Assembly (NCBI GenBank): GCA_947856675.1
Contig: CANUCM010000049.1
Span: 1-6,912 of the forward strand
Source of the DNA: an uncultured Clostridia bacterium
GTDB taxonomy: Bacteria > Bacillota > Clostridia > Oscillospirales > Butyricicoccaceae
Reading direction: 5' to 3'
DNA: 6,912 nucleotides
The translations under genes and the position numbers were made by a program. Below are positions 1-6,735 of this stretch, piece after piece. The notes below the pieces were generated by a model that was not told the DNA's origin, did not search any database, and saw nothing but the letters and a program-made list of their open reading frames with translations. Numbering within the stretch: position 1 is the first letter of the stretch; each line of letters starts with the position of its first letter.

Positions 1-28
1 TTGCAAAGGCTTCCATATTATTTTCCAT
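1..28 (-). CDS. Start of an unidentified gene overlapping the end of gltX (partial)
   Basis: Only the first nine codons are in the window (MENNMEAFA), so the product cannot be identified. The start is chosen because an ATG at 28-26 on the minus strand is preceded, seven bases upstream, by a near-perfect Shine-Dalgarno sequence (GGAGGAG at 42-36) lying inside the last codons of gltX. The frame is +1 relative to gltX and overlaps its end by 11 bases, a common arrangement for translational coupling in an operon. A second in-frame ATG at 16-14 lacks an equally well placed ribosome site. A second aminoacyl-tRNA synthetase such as glnS would be a reasonable guess after gltX, but nothing visible supports it. 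The gene continues past the left edge. Confidence 0.5.
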
Positions 29-1685
29 GCTCCAGCTCCTCCAATGCCTCGTTGATGCGCATTTTGCATCGTTCCTGCCCCAAAAGCCCCATAATCGCAT
101 ACAGGTCGGGGGTGTTTTTGCGTCCCGTCAGCGCAGTGCGCAGCACCGTGCTGACGTCGCCGACATGCCCCTTGTAGCCCGAAGGGTCGGCCTTGTACGC
201 CTTGACGTCGGGGCAGAATCCCGTCTGCGCCGCAACGCCGCGGATTTTTTCAAACCAGGTTTCCTTTGAATCGGAAACGTCCATCACCTCAAGATAGGCA
301 CGCAGCACCGCCGCGCGATCGCACGGCGCCACCGTTTCGGCCTGCTCGCCCTGCTTTGTGCGCAGCGCGTCGTAAAAATAGGACACATAAGCGCGCACAT
401 CGCTCCATTTTGCAATGTCCTTGCGCGGCTTGGCGCCGCCGCGGTCAATGGCGAAAATGCCCCGGGCGTATTCCATGTCGGCGGAAAGCACGTCATACAG
501 CTCCCTGTCAAAGCTCTGCGCCCATTGGCAGGCCTGCTGCGCAACCTGCCCGGCCTCCATGCGCGAAATGACGGCGGCCGAAACGCTGTCGAGCTTGGCA
601 AGGTCAAACAGCGCGCCCGACTGGCTCATTTTCTTGAGCGAGAAGGGGAAAAGCCGGCAGTCTTCGGTCTTGTTCTGCCTGCGCCAGTCCTCAAAGTTGG
701 AATTGAGCAGCGTGAGCAGGTATTCGACCACCGCTTCGGCCGGATAGCCCTCGCGCACAAAATACTCCACCGACGCCTCGGGGTCGCGGCGCTTGGACAG
801 CTTGCGGCGCGAGCCGTCCTCCTCTTTCATCACCGGCGACACGTGCGCAAAGCGCGGAGCCTTCAGGCCCAGCACATAGAAAAGCTGCAGGTGGATGGGG
901 GCAGAGGGCACCCATTCCTCGCCGCGCACAACATGGGTTGTGCCCATCAGCGTGTCGTCGACCACATGCGCAAAATGATAGGTCGGGATGCCGTCGCGCT
1001 TGAGCAGCACGATGTCTACGATGTTTTCATCCATTTCTATCTCGCCGCGGATGGCGTCGCGCAGCTTGACGCGGCCGCCCGGCTTGCCCGGTGAGCGCAG
1101 GCGCACGACATAGGGCTTGCCCTCGCGGATGTTTTGCTCGATTTGCTCATATGTCAGGCTGCGGCAGCGGGCAAACTCGCCATGGTACCCCGGCAGCACC
1201 TTTTGGCTTTCCTGCTCGGCGCGGATTTCGGCCAGCTCCTCCTCGGTACAGAAGCACGGGTAGGCCAGCCCCTTTTCCACAAGCTCCTTGCAGAAGCTCT
1301 GGTAAATCCCGGCGCGGCGGCTCTGCACATACGGGCCGTAAGCGCCCTGCTCTGTACCGTCTGCGCGCACGCCTTCATCAAACCGGATGCCGAAGGCGTC
1401 GAGCCCGCGGATGATGCCCGAAACGCCGTCCTGCTGCTCGCGCTTTTTGTCGGTATCCTCGATGCGCAAAAAGCACACGCCGCCGCTTTGGTGCGCCAGG
1501 CGTTCACACACGAGAGCGGTGTATACACCGCCAATGTGCAGAAAACCGGTGGGGCTGGGCGCAAATCGCGTGACCATGGCCCCCTCGGGCAGGCTGCGGG
1601 GCGGGTACACTTCGGTCAAGTACTGCTTTGCCTGTTTCTCAATGTGCGGAAACAGAAGCTCGGCCAGGCGGCGGTTGTCATCCAT
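18..1685 (-). CDS. gltX: Glutamate--tRNA ligase, clostridial long form
   Basis: Cytoplasmic class I aminoacyl-tRNA synthetase that activates glutamate with ATP and loads it onto tRNA-Glu. With the start used here it has 555 residues, against about 470-500 for the usual bacterial enzyme. The catalytic signature FAPSPTGFLHIGG lies at about residues 41-53 (HIGH motif as HIGG, 50-53). The fold continues through LRIEDTDKKRE and a CFC...C cluster near 144-174 that may bind zinc, to the KMSKS-type loop RKLSKR at about 294-299. The C-terminal third is the anticodon-binding region. About 36 residues precede the usual start of the family (LAELLFP...YPPRSLPEGAMVTRF), which I associate with clostridial GltX. 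The ATG at 1685 follows AAAAGGATT. The ATG at 1703, six codons earlier, is a possible alternative but has no better ribosome site. The frame stays open to 2057, but that part runs antisense through the promoter region and the next gene and has no family similarity. Whether the enzyme also charges tRNA-Gln cannot be told from sequence alone. Confidence 0.95.
   Translation of the reverse strand: MDDNRRLAELLFPHIEKQAKQYLTEVYPPRSLPEGAMVTRFAPSPTGFLHIGGVYTALVCERLAHQSGGVCFLRIEDTDKKREQQDGVSGIIRGLDAFGIRFDEGVRADGTEQGAYGPYVQSRRAGIYQSFCKELVEKGLAYPCFCTEEELAEIRAEQESQKVLPGYHGEFARCRSLTYEQIEQNIREGKPYVVRLRSPGKPGGRVKLRDAIRGEIEMDENIVDIVLLKRDGIPTYHFAHVVDDTLMGTTHVVRGEEWVPSAPIHLQLFYVLGLKAPRFAHVSPVMKEEDGSRRKLSKRRDPEASVEYFVREGYPAEAVVEYLLTLLNSNFEDWRRQNKTEDCRLFPFSLKKMSQSGALFDLAKLDSVSAAVISRMEAGQVAQQACQWAQSFDRELYDVLSADMEYARGIFAIDRGGAKPRKDIAKWSDVRAYVSYFYDALRTKQGEQAETVAPCDRAAVLRAYLEVMDVSDSKETWFEKIRGVAAQTGFCPDVKAYKADPSGYKGHVGDVSTVLRTALTGRKNTPDLYAIMGLLGQERCKMRINEALEELEHGK
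36..42 (-). promoter_or_regulatory. Ribosome binding site inside the gltX 3' end
   Basis: GGAGGAG on the minus strand, seven bases before the ATG at 28. It is the main evidence that a second gene follows gltX. It is embedded in glutamate/leucine codons of gltX, so the match could partly reflect coding sequence. Confidence 0.5.
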
Positions 1686-1772
1686 AATCCTTTTCAACTC
1701 CATCAAACTATCTGGCTTGTCCAAACGTCTATTTCGCGGAAAGCGCTTTCGTGACGCATTCGCAGATACTAT

Positions 1773-1801
1773 ATTATATATCATTTTTTCCCAATCCGCA
1801 A
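1773..1801 (-). promoter_or_regulatory. Sigma-A-type promoter of gltX
   Basis: On the minus strand, TTGCGG (1801-1796) is followed after exactly 17 bases by a perfect TATAAT (1778-1773) in an AT-rich patch that stands out in this GC-rich window. Transcription would begin near 1766 and give a leader of about 60-80 bases. That is too short for a T-box, which sometimes controls synthetase genes. The -35 box matches the consensus only in its TTG half. Confidence 0.7.
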
Positions 1802-1857
1802 TAAACCCGGCCCATTTGTTAAACTTTTCTGAAGCTCTGGTATGCGTGGGAAGAATG

Positions 1858-1866
1858 TGATATACT
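1858..1866 (+). promoter_or_regulatory. Extended -10 promoter of the LCP gene
   Basis: TG-A-TATACT at 1858-1866 is an extended -10 element. There is no good -35 box 17 bases before it, but extended -10 promoters need it less. Transcription would start near 1873 and leave a 45-base leader with the GGAG ribosome site at 1907-1910. Confidence 0.5.
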
Positions 1867-1871
1867 GTTGC

Positions 1872-1901
1872 TTGCTGACGCATTGTCACACCGTTTATAC
1901 T
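1872..1901 (+). promoter_or_regulatory. Possible second promoter of the LCP gene
   Basis: TTGCTG (1872-1877), 18 bases, then TATACT (1896-1901), with an overlapping TATAAT at 1901-1906. The boxes look good, but a start at about 1908 or later would fall on the GGAG ribosome site at 1907-1910 and leave a nearly leaderless message. It is therefore the weaker candidate of the two, unless both are used. Confidence 0.35.
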
Positions 1902-1917
1902 ATAATGGAGAATACTT

Positions 1918-2964
1918 ATGGGACGATATGAACAGGGCTCACGCCCATCCTCTGCTAGAAAAAAGGGCTCGGCGACCGCAGCCAGACGCAAACGGCGGCG
2001 GCGCATTCTGGCCGTCGCCGTTTGCGTCACACTGTCGCTGTGTATCTGGCTTGCCATCTACCTTTCCACCCCGCCGGCCCAGGTCACACCCCCGCCGGCC
2101 GACGATCCGCCCGAGGATTCCAATACGGCCGGCAGTGTCACGCCGCCGTCCACCACGGATGAACCGCAGCGTTCACGCAAGCCGCAGTTTTACACCGTGC
2201 TGCTCGTCGGAACCATGGACGATTACAACACCGACACCATTATGCTGGCCTCAATCGATTCGGAAAACGACATCGTCAACGTCATTTCCATCCCGCGCGA
2301 CACCATGGTCGACATCGACGCCAAAAACATGAAAATCAACGGCGCCTACGGCCGCGAGGGCATTGAGGAGCTATGCCGCGAAGTCCAGGACATCACCGAC
2401 ATCTACCCCGATTTTTACTGCGTTGTCAACGTGGCCTCCTTTATTGAAATCGTCGACCTGTTCGGCGGCGTGGAGTTTGACGTGCCGTATGACATGTACC
2501 ATCCCGACGCCGACTCCAAGTACACCATCAACCTGAAAAAAGGCCTGCAGACGCTCGACGGCAAAAAAGCGCTGCAGATGGTCCGTTACCGCGGCACCAA
2601 CCAGTCGGACTTCGGCCGCATGGAGCTGCAGCGCAATTTCCTCATTGCCGTTGCCAAAAAAGTGCTCAGCGAGTTCAGCCTGTCCCAGGTGACCGACCTC
2701 GTCCCCATCGCGTACGAAAGCGTCAAAACCAACATGCCCATCAAAGACATGCTGTGGTTTTACCAGAACGTCGTGGCCGAAATCGACTTTGACGCAAACG
2801 TCCATTTCCACGCCATGCCTGTCGAAGCAACAGGACGGTATAACGGCCTTGCGTACGTTTACCTGGACAAGCAGGGCGTGGCCGATCTGCTGAACCAGAC
2901 GGTCAACCCCTACGACATGGACATTCTGGCAGACGACCTCAACATCATCCGCCTCGAAAGCTGA
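1918..2964 (+). CDS. LytR-CpsA-Psr (LCP) family cell-wall glycopolymer ligase
   Basis: Membrane-anchored enzyme of the family that moves glycopolymers (teichoic-acid-like or capsular) from a polyprenyl-phosphate lipid carrier to peptidoglycan outside the cell. The 348 residues run as follows: a very basic cytoplasmic tail (1-29), one membrane segment (about 30-50), a proline/threonine-rich linker (51-90) and the LCP domain (about 91-250). Visible family motifs are LLVGTMDD (95-102), NTDTIML (104-110), SIPRDT (124-129), KINGAYG (139-145), VRYRG (222-226) and the FGRMELQRNF stretch (232-241). The arginine seen two residues before the DT aspartate in many members is asparagine here (N104), and the usual arginine before the late glutamine is leucine (L237). 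The start ATG has GGAG seven bases upstream. A convergent terminator follows at once, so the gene is monocistronic. The polymer it transfers is unknown. Confidence 0.93.
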   Translation: MGRYEQGSRPSSARKKGSATAARRKRRRRILAVAVCVTLSLCIWLAIYLSTPPAQVTPPPADDPPEDSNTAGSVTPPSTTDEPQRSRKPQFYTVLLVGTMDDYNTDTIMLASIDSENDIVNVISIPRDTMVDIDAKNMKINGAYGREGIEELCREVQDITDIYPDFYCVVNVASFIEIVDLFGGVEFDVPYDMYHPDADSKYTINLKKGLQTLDGKKALQMVRYRGTNQSDFGRMELQRNFLIAVAKKVLSEFSLSQVTDLVPIAYESVKTNMPIKDMLWFYQNVVAEIDFDANVHFHAMPVEATGRYNGLAYVYLDKQGVADLLNQTVNPYDMDILADDLNIIRLES

Positions 2965-2996
2965 AAAAAGGGAAGCGCCGCGCGCTTCCCTTTTTT
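2964..2996. terminator. Bidirectional intrinsic terminator
   Basis: A perfect nine-base stem, GGGAAGCGC (2970-2978) with GCGCTTCCC (2982-2990), encloses the loop CGC. Six A bases (2964-2969) and six T bases (2991-2996) flank it, so it can end transcription in both directions. It overlaps the last base of the LCP stop codon and lies nine bases beyond the stop of the minus-strand SLH gene (3006), serving both convergent genes. Confidence 0.93.
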
Positions 2997-3005
2997 ATTC
3001 TTTGC

Positions 3006-4139
3006 TTACAGCAGTTCTGCCAGCAGTATGGCGGCTTCCGCTCTGGACACCACATCATAGATGCCCACGCCGTGCGGAAGTTCAAACGCGCTTCCCTGGT
3101 ACGCCGCGATGCACGCCGCAAACTCTCCGCCCTTGACGGCCGCGCCGGCGTCAAACGCCGTGCTGCCCTGCAGCACGCCGAGCGATATCGCCCACACGGC
3201 CGCATCATGGTACCAGGCCGAGGGGCTGATGCCAAACTGCTCTTCCTGGCTGACCGCCGGGCTGCCGGCCAGACGGTACAGCATGGCCACGGCTTCGGCG
3301 CGCGTCAGCGCATCATCGGTGCCGAAAACATGCTCCTCTTTGCCGTTGACAATCTGCGCGCGGTACAGCGCCATGACGGCGTCATAGGCGCGGTGCTCGC
3401 GGGGCAGGTCGGAAAAGACCGGCGCCGTGTCCACGACGAACACGGCATCGGGCGCCAGGCGCACCACCTGGGGCATGAAGCGCGTACCGCCGGTGCCTTC
3501 GATTTCCGCGCCGTTTTTCTCAATCTGCAGGCTGTAGCGGCCCGGCTGCGCCTGCGGCAGCGCAATCTGGCCCTTTTCGTCGGTCTGGCCCAGCGTTTCG
3601 CCGTCCCACAGCACGCTGACGCCCGGCACCGGCTGCGCGGCCTGTACCCACTGGCCGTCTTCGCCTTCCTGCCACACCAGCGCCGTCACGGTCAGCACGC
3701 CGTCCTCGCTCTCCAAAATGGGAACCAGCGTGTCAAGGTCGCCGTAGTACAGCACGATGTCCTCACCGCCCTGCAGGGTGTACTGCCCCATGCTGACCGA
3801 CGGCGACTGCCCGTTGACGCAGTAGTTCCAGCCGCCGTATGTGCCCATGCCCTCTTCTTCGCCGAAAATGGAGGTGAAGTAGGTTCCGTAGGGGCCCTCC
3901 GACTCGGTGTACTGGTTTTCCCCGATCAGCGCGCGCACCGCGTCGGCTACCGTCAGCTCACCCGGCTTGCCGGGCAGGATGGCTTTTTTCCACACGCCGA
4001 GGTTTTCGGAAACGCCCTCGACACGCATGGAAATGGTCACGGTTTCGGTCTGCGTGCCAGCCTGCGTTTCGGCCGCCAGCGCCGGCACCGCGGCCACCAT
4101 GGCCAGCGCCAGCATCAGGCACAACATTTTCTTCAGCAT
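3006..4139 (-). CDS. Secreted DUF4430 and SLH-domain surface protein
   Basis: Predicted exported protein of 377 residues, probably held at the cell surface. Residues 1-22 form a clear Sec signal peptide (two lysines, a hydrophobic core, then VPALA with cleavage likely before AE). Residues about 33-133 look like DUF4430, related to the C-terminal domain of transcobalamin; the giveaway is GGWNYCVNGQSPSVSMGQY followed by GEDIVLYYGD. Residues about 145-210 look like a small beta-sandwich or carboxypeptidase-regulatory-like domain (VSVLWDGETLGQTDEKGQ). From about 241 come SLH repeats: one good copy (FSDL... to LTRAEAVAMLYRL, 242-290), one worn copy (308-348, with KGGE in place of TRAE) and only the tail of a third (VVSRAEAAILLAEL). 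SLH domains normally bind pyruvylated wall polymers. The ligand of the DUF4430 part is unknown. The ribosome site before the start (GCGAGAGAGT) is weak. It lies 36 bases after recR with no terminator between, so co-transcription is plausible although the function looks unrelated. Confidence 0.85.
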   Translation of the reverse strand: MLKKMLCLMLALAMVAAVPALAAETQAGTQTETVTISMRVEGVSENLGVWKKAILPGKPGELTVADAVRALIGENQYTESEGPYGTYFTSIFGEEEGMGTYGGWNYCVNGQSPSVSMGQYTLQGGEDIVLYYGDLDTLVPILESEDGVLTVTALVWQEGEDGQWVQAAQPVPGVSVLWDGETLGQTDEKGQIALPQAQPGRYSLQIEKNGAEIEGTGGTRFMPQVVRLAPDAVFVVDTAPVFSDLPREHRAYDAVMALYRAQIVNGKEEHVFGTDDALTRAEAVAMLYRLAGSPAVSQEEQFGISPSAWYHDAAVWAISLGVLQGSTAFDAGAAVKGGEFAACIAAYQGSAFELPHGVGIYDVVSRAEAAILLAELL

Positions 4140-4175
4140 ACTCTCTCGCTTCTTTCATAAAAAATTTATTTTCCG

Positions 4176-4775
4176 TTATATTTCCTGCCGGCCTTCCAGC
4201 GCGCGCGTCAGCGTCACCTCGTCAGAAAACTCAAGATGCCCGCCCACCGGCACGCCGTAAGCCAGCCGCGTTGTCTTCACTCCAAACGGCTTGAGCAGCC
4301 GCGTCAGGTACATGGCGGTCGTTTCCCCCTCAGTGTCCGGGTTGGTCGCCATGATGACCTCCCGCACGTCGGTGTCGGCCACGCGGCGCAAAAGCTCCTT
4401 GATGCGGATGTCCTCCGGGCCAATGCCGCTGAGCGGGGAAATCACACCGTGCAGCACATGGTACAGGCCATGGTACTCCCGCGTGCGCTCGATGGCCAAA
4501 AGGTCCTTGGGGTCGCTGACGACGCAGATCGTCGTGCTGTCGCGCCGGCTGTCCGAACAGATGGGGCAGACCTCCCCTTCGGTCAGGTTCTGACACACCT
4601 TGCAGGTGTGGATGCTGCGGCGTGCCTGCAAAACGGCCTCGGCCAGCTCCTCTGCCCCGCCTTCGGGCATGGACAGCACATAAAACGCCAGCCGCTGCGC
4701 GCTCTTGTGCCCAATGCCCGGCAGCCGCTCAAACTGTTCAATGAGCTTTTCCAGCGGCGGTGCGAAATATTTCAT
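4176..4775 (-). CDS. recR: Recombination mediator protein RecR
   Basis: Cytoplasmic DNA-repair protein that works with RecF and RecO to load RecA onto SSB-covered single-stranded DNA at gaps. At 199 residues it has the normal family length. In order it shows a helix-hairpin-helix DNA-binding segment (LPGIGHKSAQRLAF, 18-31), a four-cysteine zinc finger (C58, C61, C70, C73), a Toprim domain (about 81-175, with CVVSDPKDLLAIE and ATNPDTEGETTA) and the conserved C-terminal region around LAYGVPVGGHLEF (171-183). The ATG at 4775 is preceded by AGAGG seven bases upstream. Only ten bases separate it from ebfC, the standard ebfC-recR pairing. No residue is visibly missing. Confidence 0.97.
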   Translation of the reverse strand: MKYFAPPLEKLIEQFERLPGIGHKSAQRLAFYVLSMPEGGAEELAEAVLQARRSIHTCKVCQNLTEGEVCPICSDSRRDSTTICVVSDPKDLLAIERTREYHGLYHVLHGVISPLSGIGPEDIRIKELLRRVADTDVREVIMATNPDTEGETTAMYLTRLLKPFGVKTTRLAYGVPVGGHLEFSDEVTLTRALEGRQEI

Positions 4776-4785
4776 GCCGCGCCTC

Positions 4786-5115
4786 TCAGAAGGAAAGCCC
4801 CGGCATGCCGCCCGTCACCTTCTGCATTTCGCGCGCGGTGGTTTCCTCGCACTGCGCAAACGCCTCGTTGACGGCCGCCATGACCAGATCGGCCAGCATG
4901 TCCGCGTCGTCCGGATCGATCACCTCGGGCGAGATGCTCAGGCTCTTGAGCTGCTTCTGGCTGACAACCGCCGTCACGGCGCCGCCTCCGGCACTGGCCT
5001 GAAACTCGCGGTTTTCCAGCTCCTGCTGCAGCTTCTGCATGTCCTGCTGCATTTTCTGAGCCTGCTTCATCAGGGCGTTCATATTAAAACCCCCGGGCAT
5101 TTTTCCGCCTTTCAT
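4786..5115 (-). CDS. ebfC: Nucleoid-associated protein, YbaB/EbfC family
   Basis: Small dimeric DNA-binding protein (109 residues) that coats the nucleoid; also called YaaK in Bacillus and YbaB in E. coli. Its role in the operon is not settled, though it is nearly always found between dnaX and recR. The N-terminus MKGGKMPGGFNMNALMKQAQ and the following helix rich in M, Q and K (about 14-34) are the family hallmark, probably a coiled coil. The core SAGGGAVTAVVSQKQ (41-55) and the PEVIDPDDADMLADLV stretch (63-78) follow, and the C-terminus is rich in glycine and methionine. The frame is open 14 codons further upstream, but a perfect ribosome site before the ATG at 5115 settles the start. Confidence 0.95.
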   Translation of the reverse strand: MKGGKMPGGFNMNALMKQAQKMQQDMQKLQQELENREFQASAGGGAVTAVVSQKQLKSLSISPEVIDPDDADMLADLVMAAVNEAFAQCEETTAREMQKVTGGMPGLSF

Positions 5116-5123
5116 GGATAAAT

Positions 5124-5130
5124 CCTCCTC
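5124..5130 (-). promoter_or_regulatory. Ribosome binding site of ebfC overlapping the dnaX stop
   Basis: GAGGAGG on the minus strand, eight bases before the ebfC ATG. The stop codon of dnaX (TGA, 5131-5129) overlaps it, so ribosomes ending dnaX stand directly on the ebfC start region and the two genes are probably translationally coupled. It fixes the ebfC start at 5115. Confidence 0.85.
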
Positions 5131-6715
5131 AATGTTTGTCAGATATCGGTTGCTCACGTATGGATACGCCGCGCTTTACGGCATTTTCCCGGATTTCCGC
5201 AAGGCCGGGGCTGTGCCCGCGCGCCTTTTTCTTGCCCTTTTCCTCCACCAGCACCGCCGGATACCCCAGCTGCTGCGCGGCCTGCTCAAACACGGCCAGC
5301 ACGTCAGGCTTGGACATGAAGCCCACCGCTTCCGAGGGCACCGCCAGCGTCAGACGCCCCGGCGCCGGAATAAAATCGGTCCAGTCAAAGTAAATGCGCA
5401 CGCCGCGGTTGACCTTGTCGCCCACCAGCGCGGCAAAGCGCTCACGCACGCCGTCGTCGCCGCCCGTGCCGCTCTGTGCCTCGGTCCGCACCGGCCCCGC
5501 CGCGGGCTGCTCCGGCCCGGGCTGCTTGGCCGGCCCGGACTCCTCCCGCCACGGCGGCGTGTCATCGTCCGCAGGGCGCTTCGCCGGCGCCGCCGAAACC
5601 GCCCCGGCCGGCACCGCCGTCTGCCCCGCGCCGTACCGGAGCGCCATTTTGATCAGGCACATTTCACCGTCGGTGCGCCGGATGGCCGTGCGCGTCAGCC
5701 GCGACAAAAGCTCCGACGCCGTTTTTACAAAGTACTCCAGAAGCTGCACGTCGATTCCGTCCGCCAGTGCCCGCAGGCCCTCCGGATCGCCCGCGCACGA
5801 CGAAATCAGGTATTCGCTCAGCCCGGTCGTCTTGAGAATGTACACATCCCGCATCACATTCAAAAGCTCGTCAAAAAACGACGTGACATCCCGGCCCTGC
5901 ATATAGCTTTCGGTAAACAGGCGCAAAGCGCCCGGTGCGTCGCCGTCAATCAGCGCCTGCATGGTGCGCTTCAGCGTTTCGCCCGACGCGATGCCCAGCG
6001 CGGCCGTCACCGTCTGCACATCCACCGCCGACTGCCCGCCGCGCGCGCGGTCCAGCAGGGAAATGGCGTCGCGCATCGATCCGTCGCCCAGCCGTGCAAG
6101 CAGCGCCGCGGCGTCCGGCGTCAGTTCAATGCCCTCGCTGCGCGCAATCCGGCTCAGCCGCTCCGACAGCGTCTGCGGCGCAATGCGCCGGAAGTCGTAT
6201 CTCTGGCAGCGCGACAAAATGGTCGCGGGCACTTTGTGCAGCTCGGTCGTGGCCAGAATGAACAGCACATGCTCGGGCGGCTCTTCCAGGATTTTCAAAA
6301 GCGCGTTAAAGGCCCCTGCCGACAGCATATGCACTTCGTCAATGATATACACCCTGCGCCGCAGCATTGACGGGGCAAACACCGCTTCATCGCGGATTTC
6401 ACGGATGTTGTCGACGCCGTTGTTGCTGGCCGCGTCAATTTCCGTGACGTCGAGCGCATTTTCCTCAAGCACGGCGCGGCAGGCGGCGCATTCGTTGCAG
6501 GGGTTCCCGTCGCGCGGCGCCTCACAGCAAACCGCACGCGCCAGGATTTTGGCACAGGTGGTCTTGCCCGTGCCGCGCGTCCCGGTAAAAAGGTACGCGT
6601 GGGACACCCGGCCGCTTTGCACCTGCGCGCGCAGCGCATCGGTAATGTGCTGCTGCCCGCACACGTCGTCAAACGTCAGCGGACGCCATTTCCGGTACAA
6701 TGCCACATGCGCCAT
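5129..6715 (-). CDS. dnaX: DNA polymerase III subunit gamma/tau
   Basis: ATPase of the clamp loader that opens the beta sliding clamp and, as tau, links polymerase cores in the replisome. It has 528 residues, within the usual range for Firmicutes. The AAA+ module shows Walker A GTRGTGKTT (45-53), zinc ligands C64, C73, C76 and C79, Walker B IIDEVHML (124-131), sensor 1 LATTE (154-158), the SRC arginine-finger motif (168-170) and sensor 2 GSMRDA (212-217). The collar region runs to about 365. A linker rich in P, A and G (about 366-420) is followed by a conserved C-terminal domain (about 421-490) and a basic tail (EEKGKKKARG). The ATG at 6715 has AAGGGGG upstream at a workable distance. No convincing promoter lies between it and the SRP RNA terminator. 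I see no canonical A-AAA-AAG slip site placed to make a separate gamma form. Confidence 0.97.
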   Translation of the reverse strand: MAHVALYRKWRPLTFDDVCGQQHITDALRAQVQSGRVSHAYLFTGTRGTGKTTCAKILARAVCCEAPRDGNPCNECAACRAVLEENALDVTEIDAASNNGVDNIREIRDEAVFAPSMLRRRVYIIDEVHMLSAGAFNALLKILEEPPEHVLFILATTELHKVPATILSRCQRYDFRRIAPQTLSERLSRIARSEGIELTPDAAALLARLGDGSMRDAISLLDRARGGQSAVDVQTVTAALGIASGETLKRTMQALIDGDAPGALRLFTESYMQGRDVTSFFDELLNVMRDVYILKTTGLSEYLISSCAGDPEGLRALADGIDVQLLEYFVKTASELLSRLTRTAIRRTDGEMCLIKMALRYGAGQTAVPAGAVSAAPAKRPADDDTPPWREESGPAKQPGPEQPAAGPVRTEAQSGTGGDDGVRERFAALVGDKVNRGVRIYFDWTDFIPAPGRLTLAVPSEAVGFMSKPDVLAVFEQAAQQLGYPAVLVEEKGKKKARGHSPGLAEIRENAVKRGVSIREQPISDKH

Positions 6716-6735
6716 ATCGCCGCCCCCTTACAGAT

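Noticed and set aside
1704..1766. T-box riboswitch before gltX
   Set aside because: The leader from the predicted start is only about 60-80 bases, and neither a T-box core nor a terminator hairpin is visible.
1686..2057. Upstream extension of the gltX frame by 124 residues
   Set aside because: It crosses the gltX promoter and runs antisense through the start of the LCP gene. No GltX has such a leader, and the family-like sequence begins at about 1685.
3072..4160. 362-residue plus-strand frame opposite the SLH protein
   Set aside because: Same shadow effect: rich in arginine, histidine and alanine, with no motif. The minus frame has a signal peptide and clear domains.
5225..5245. A-rich stretch near the end of dnaX as a programmed frameshift site for the gamma subunit
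   Set aside because: The codons read AAG AAA AAG, preceded by GGC, so the A-AAA-AAG phase of the E. coli site is absent, and it lies about 30 codons from the end, where a shift would not make a gamma-like product.
5114..6370. 418-residue open frame on the plus strand opposite dnaX
   Set aside because: It is antisense to a certain dnaX, is dominated by R, H, A and Q as expected from the complement of GC-rich codons, and has no recognisable motif.
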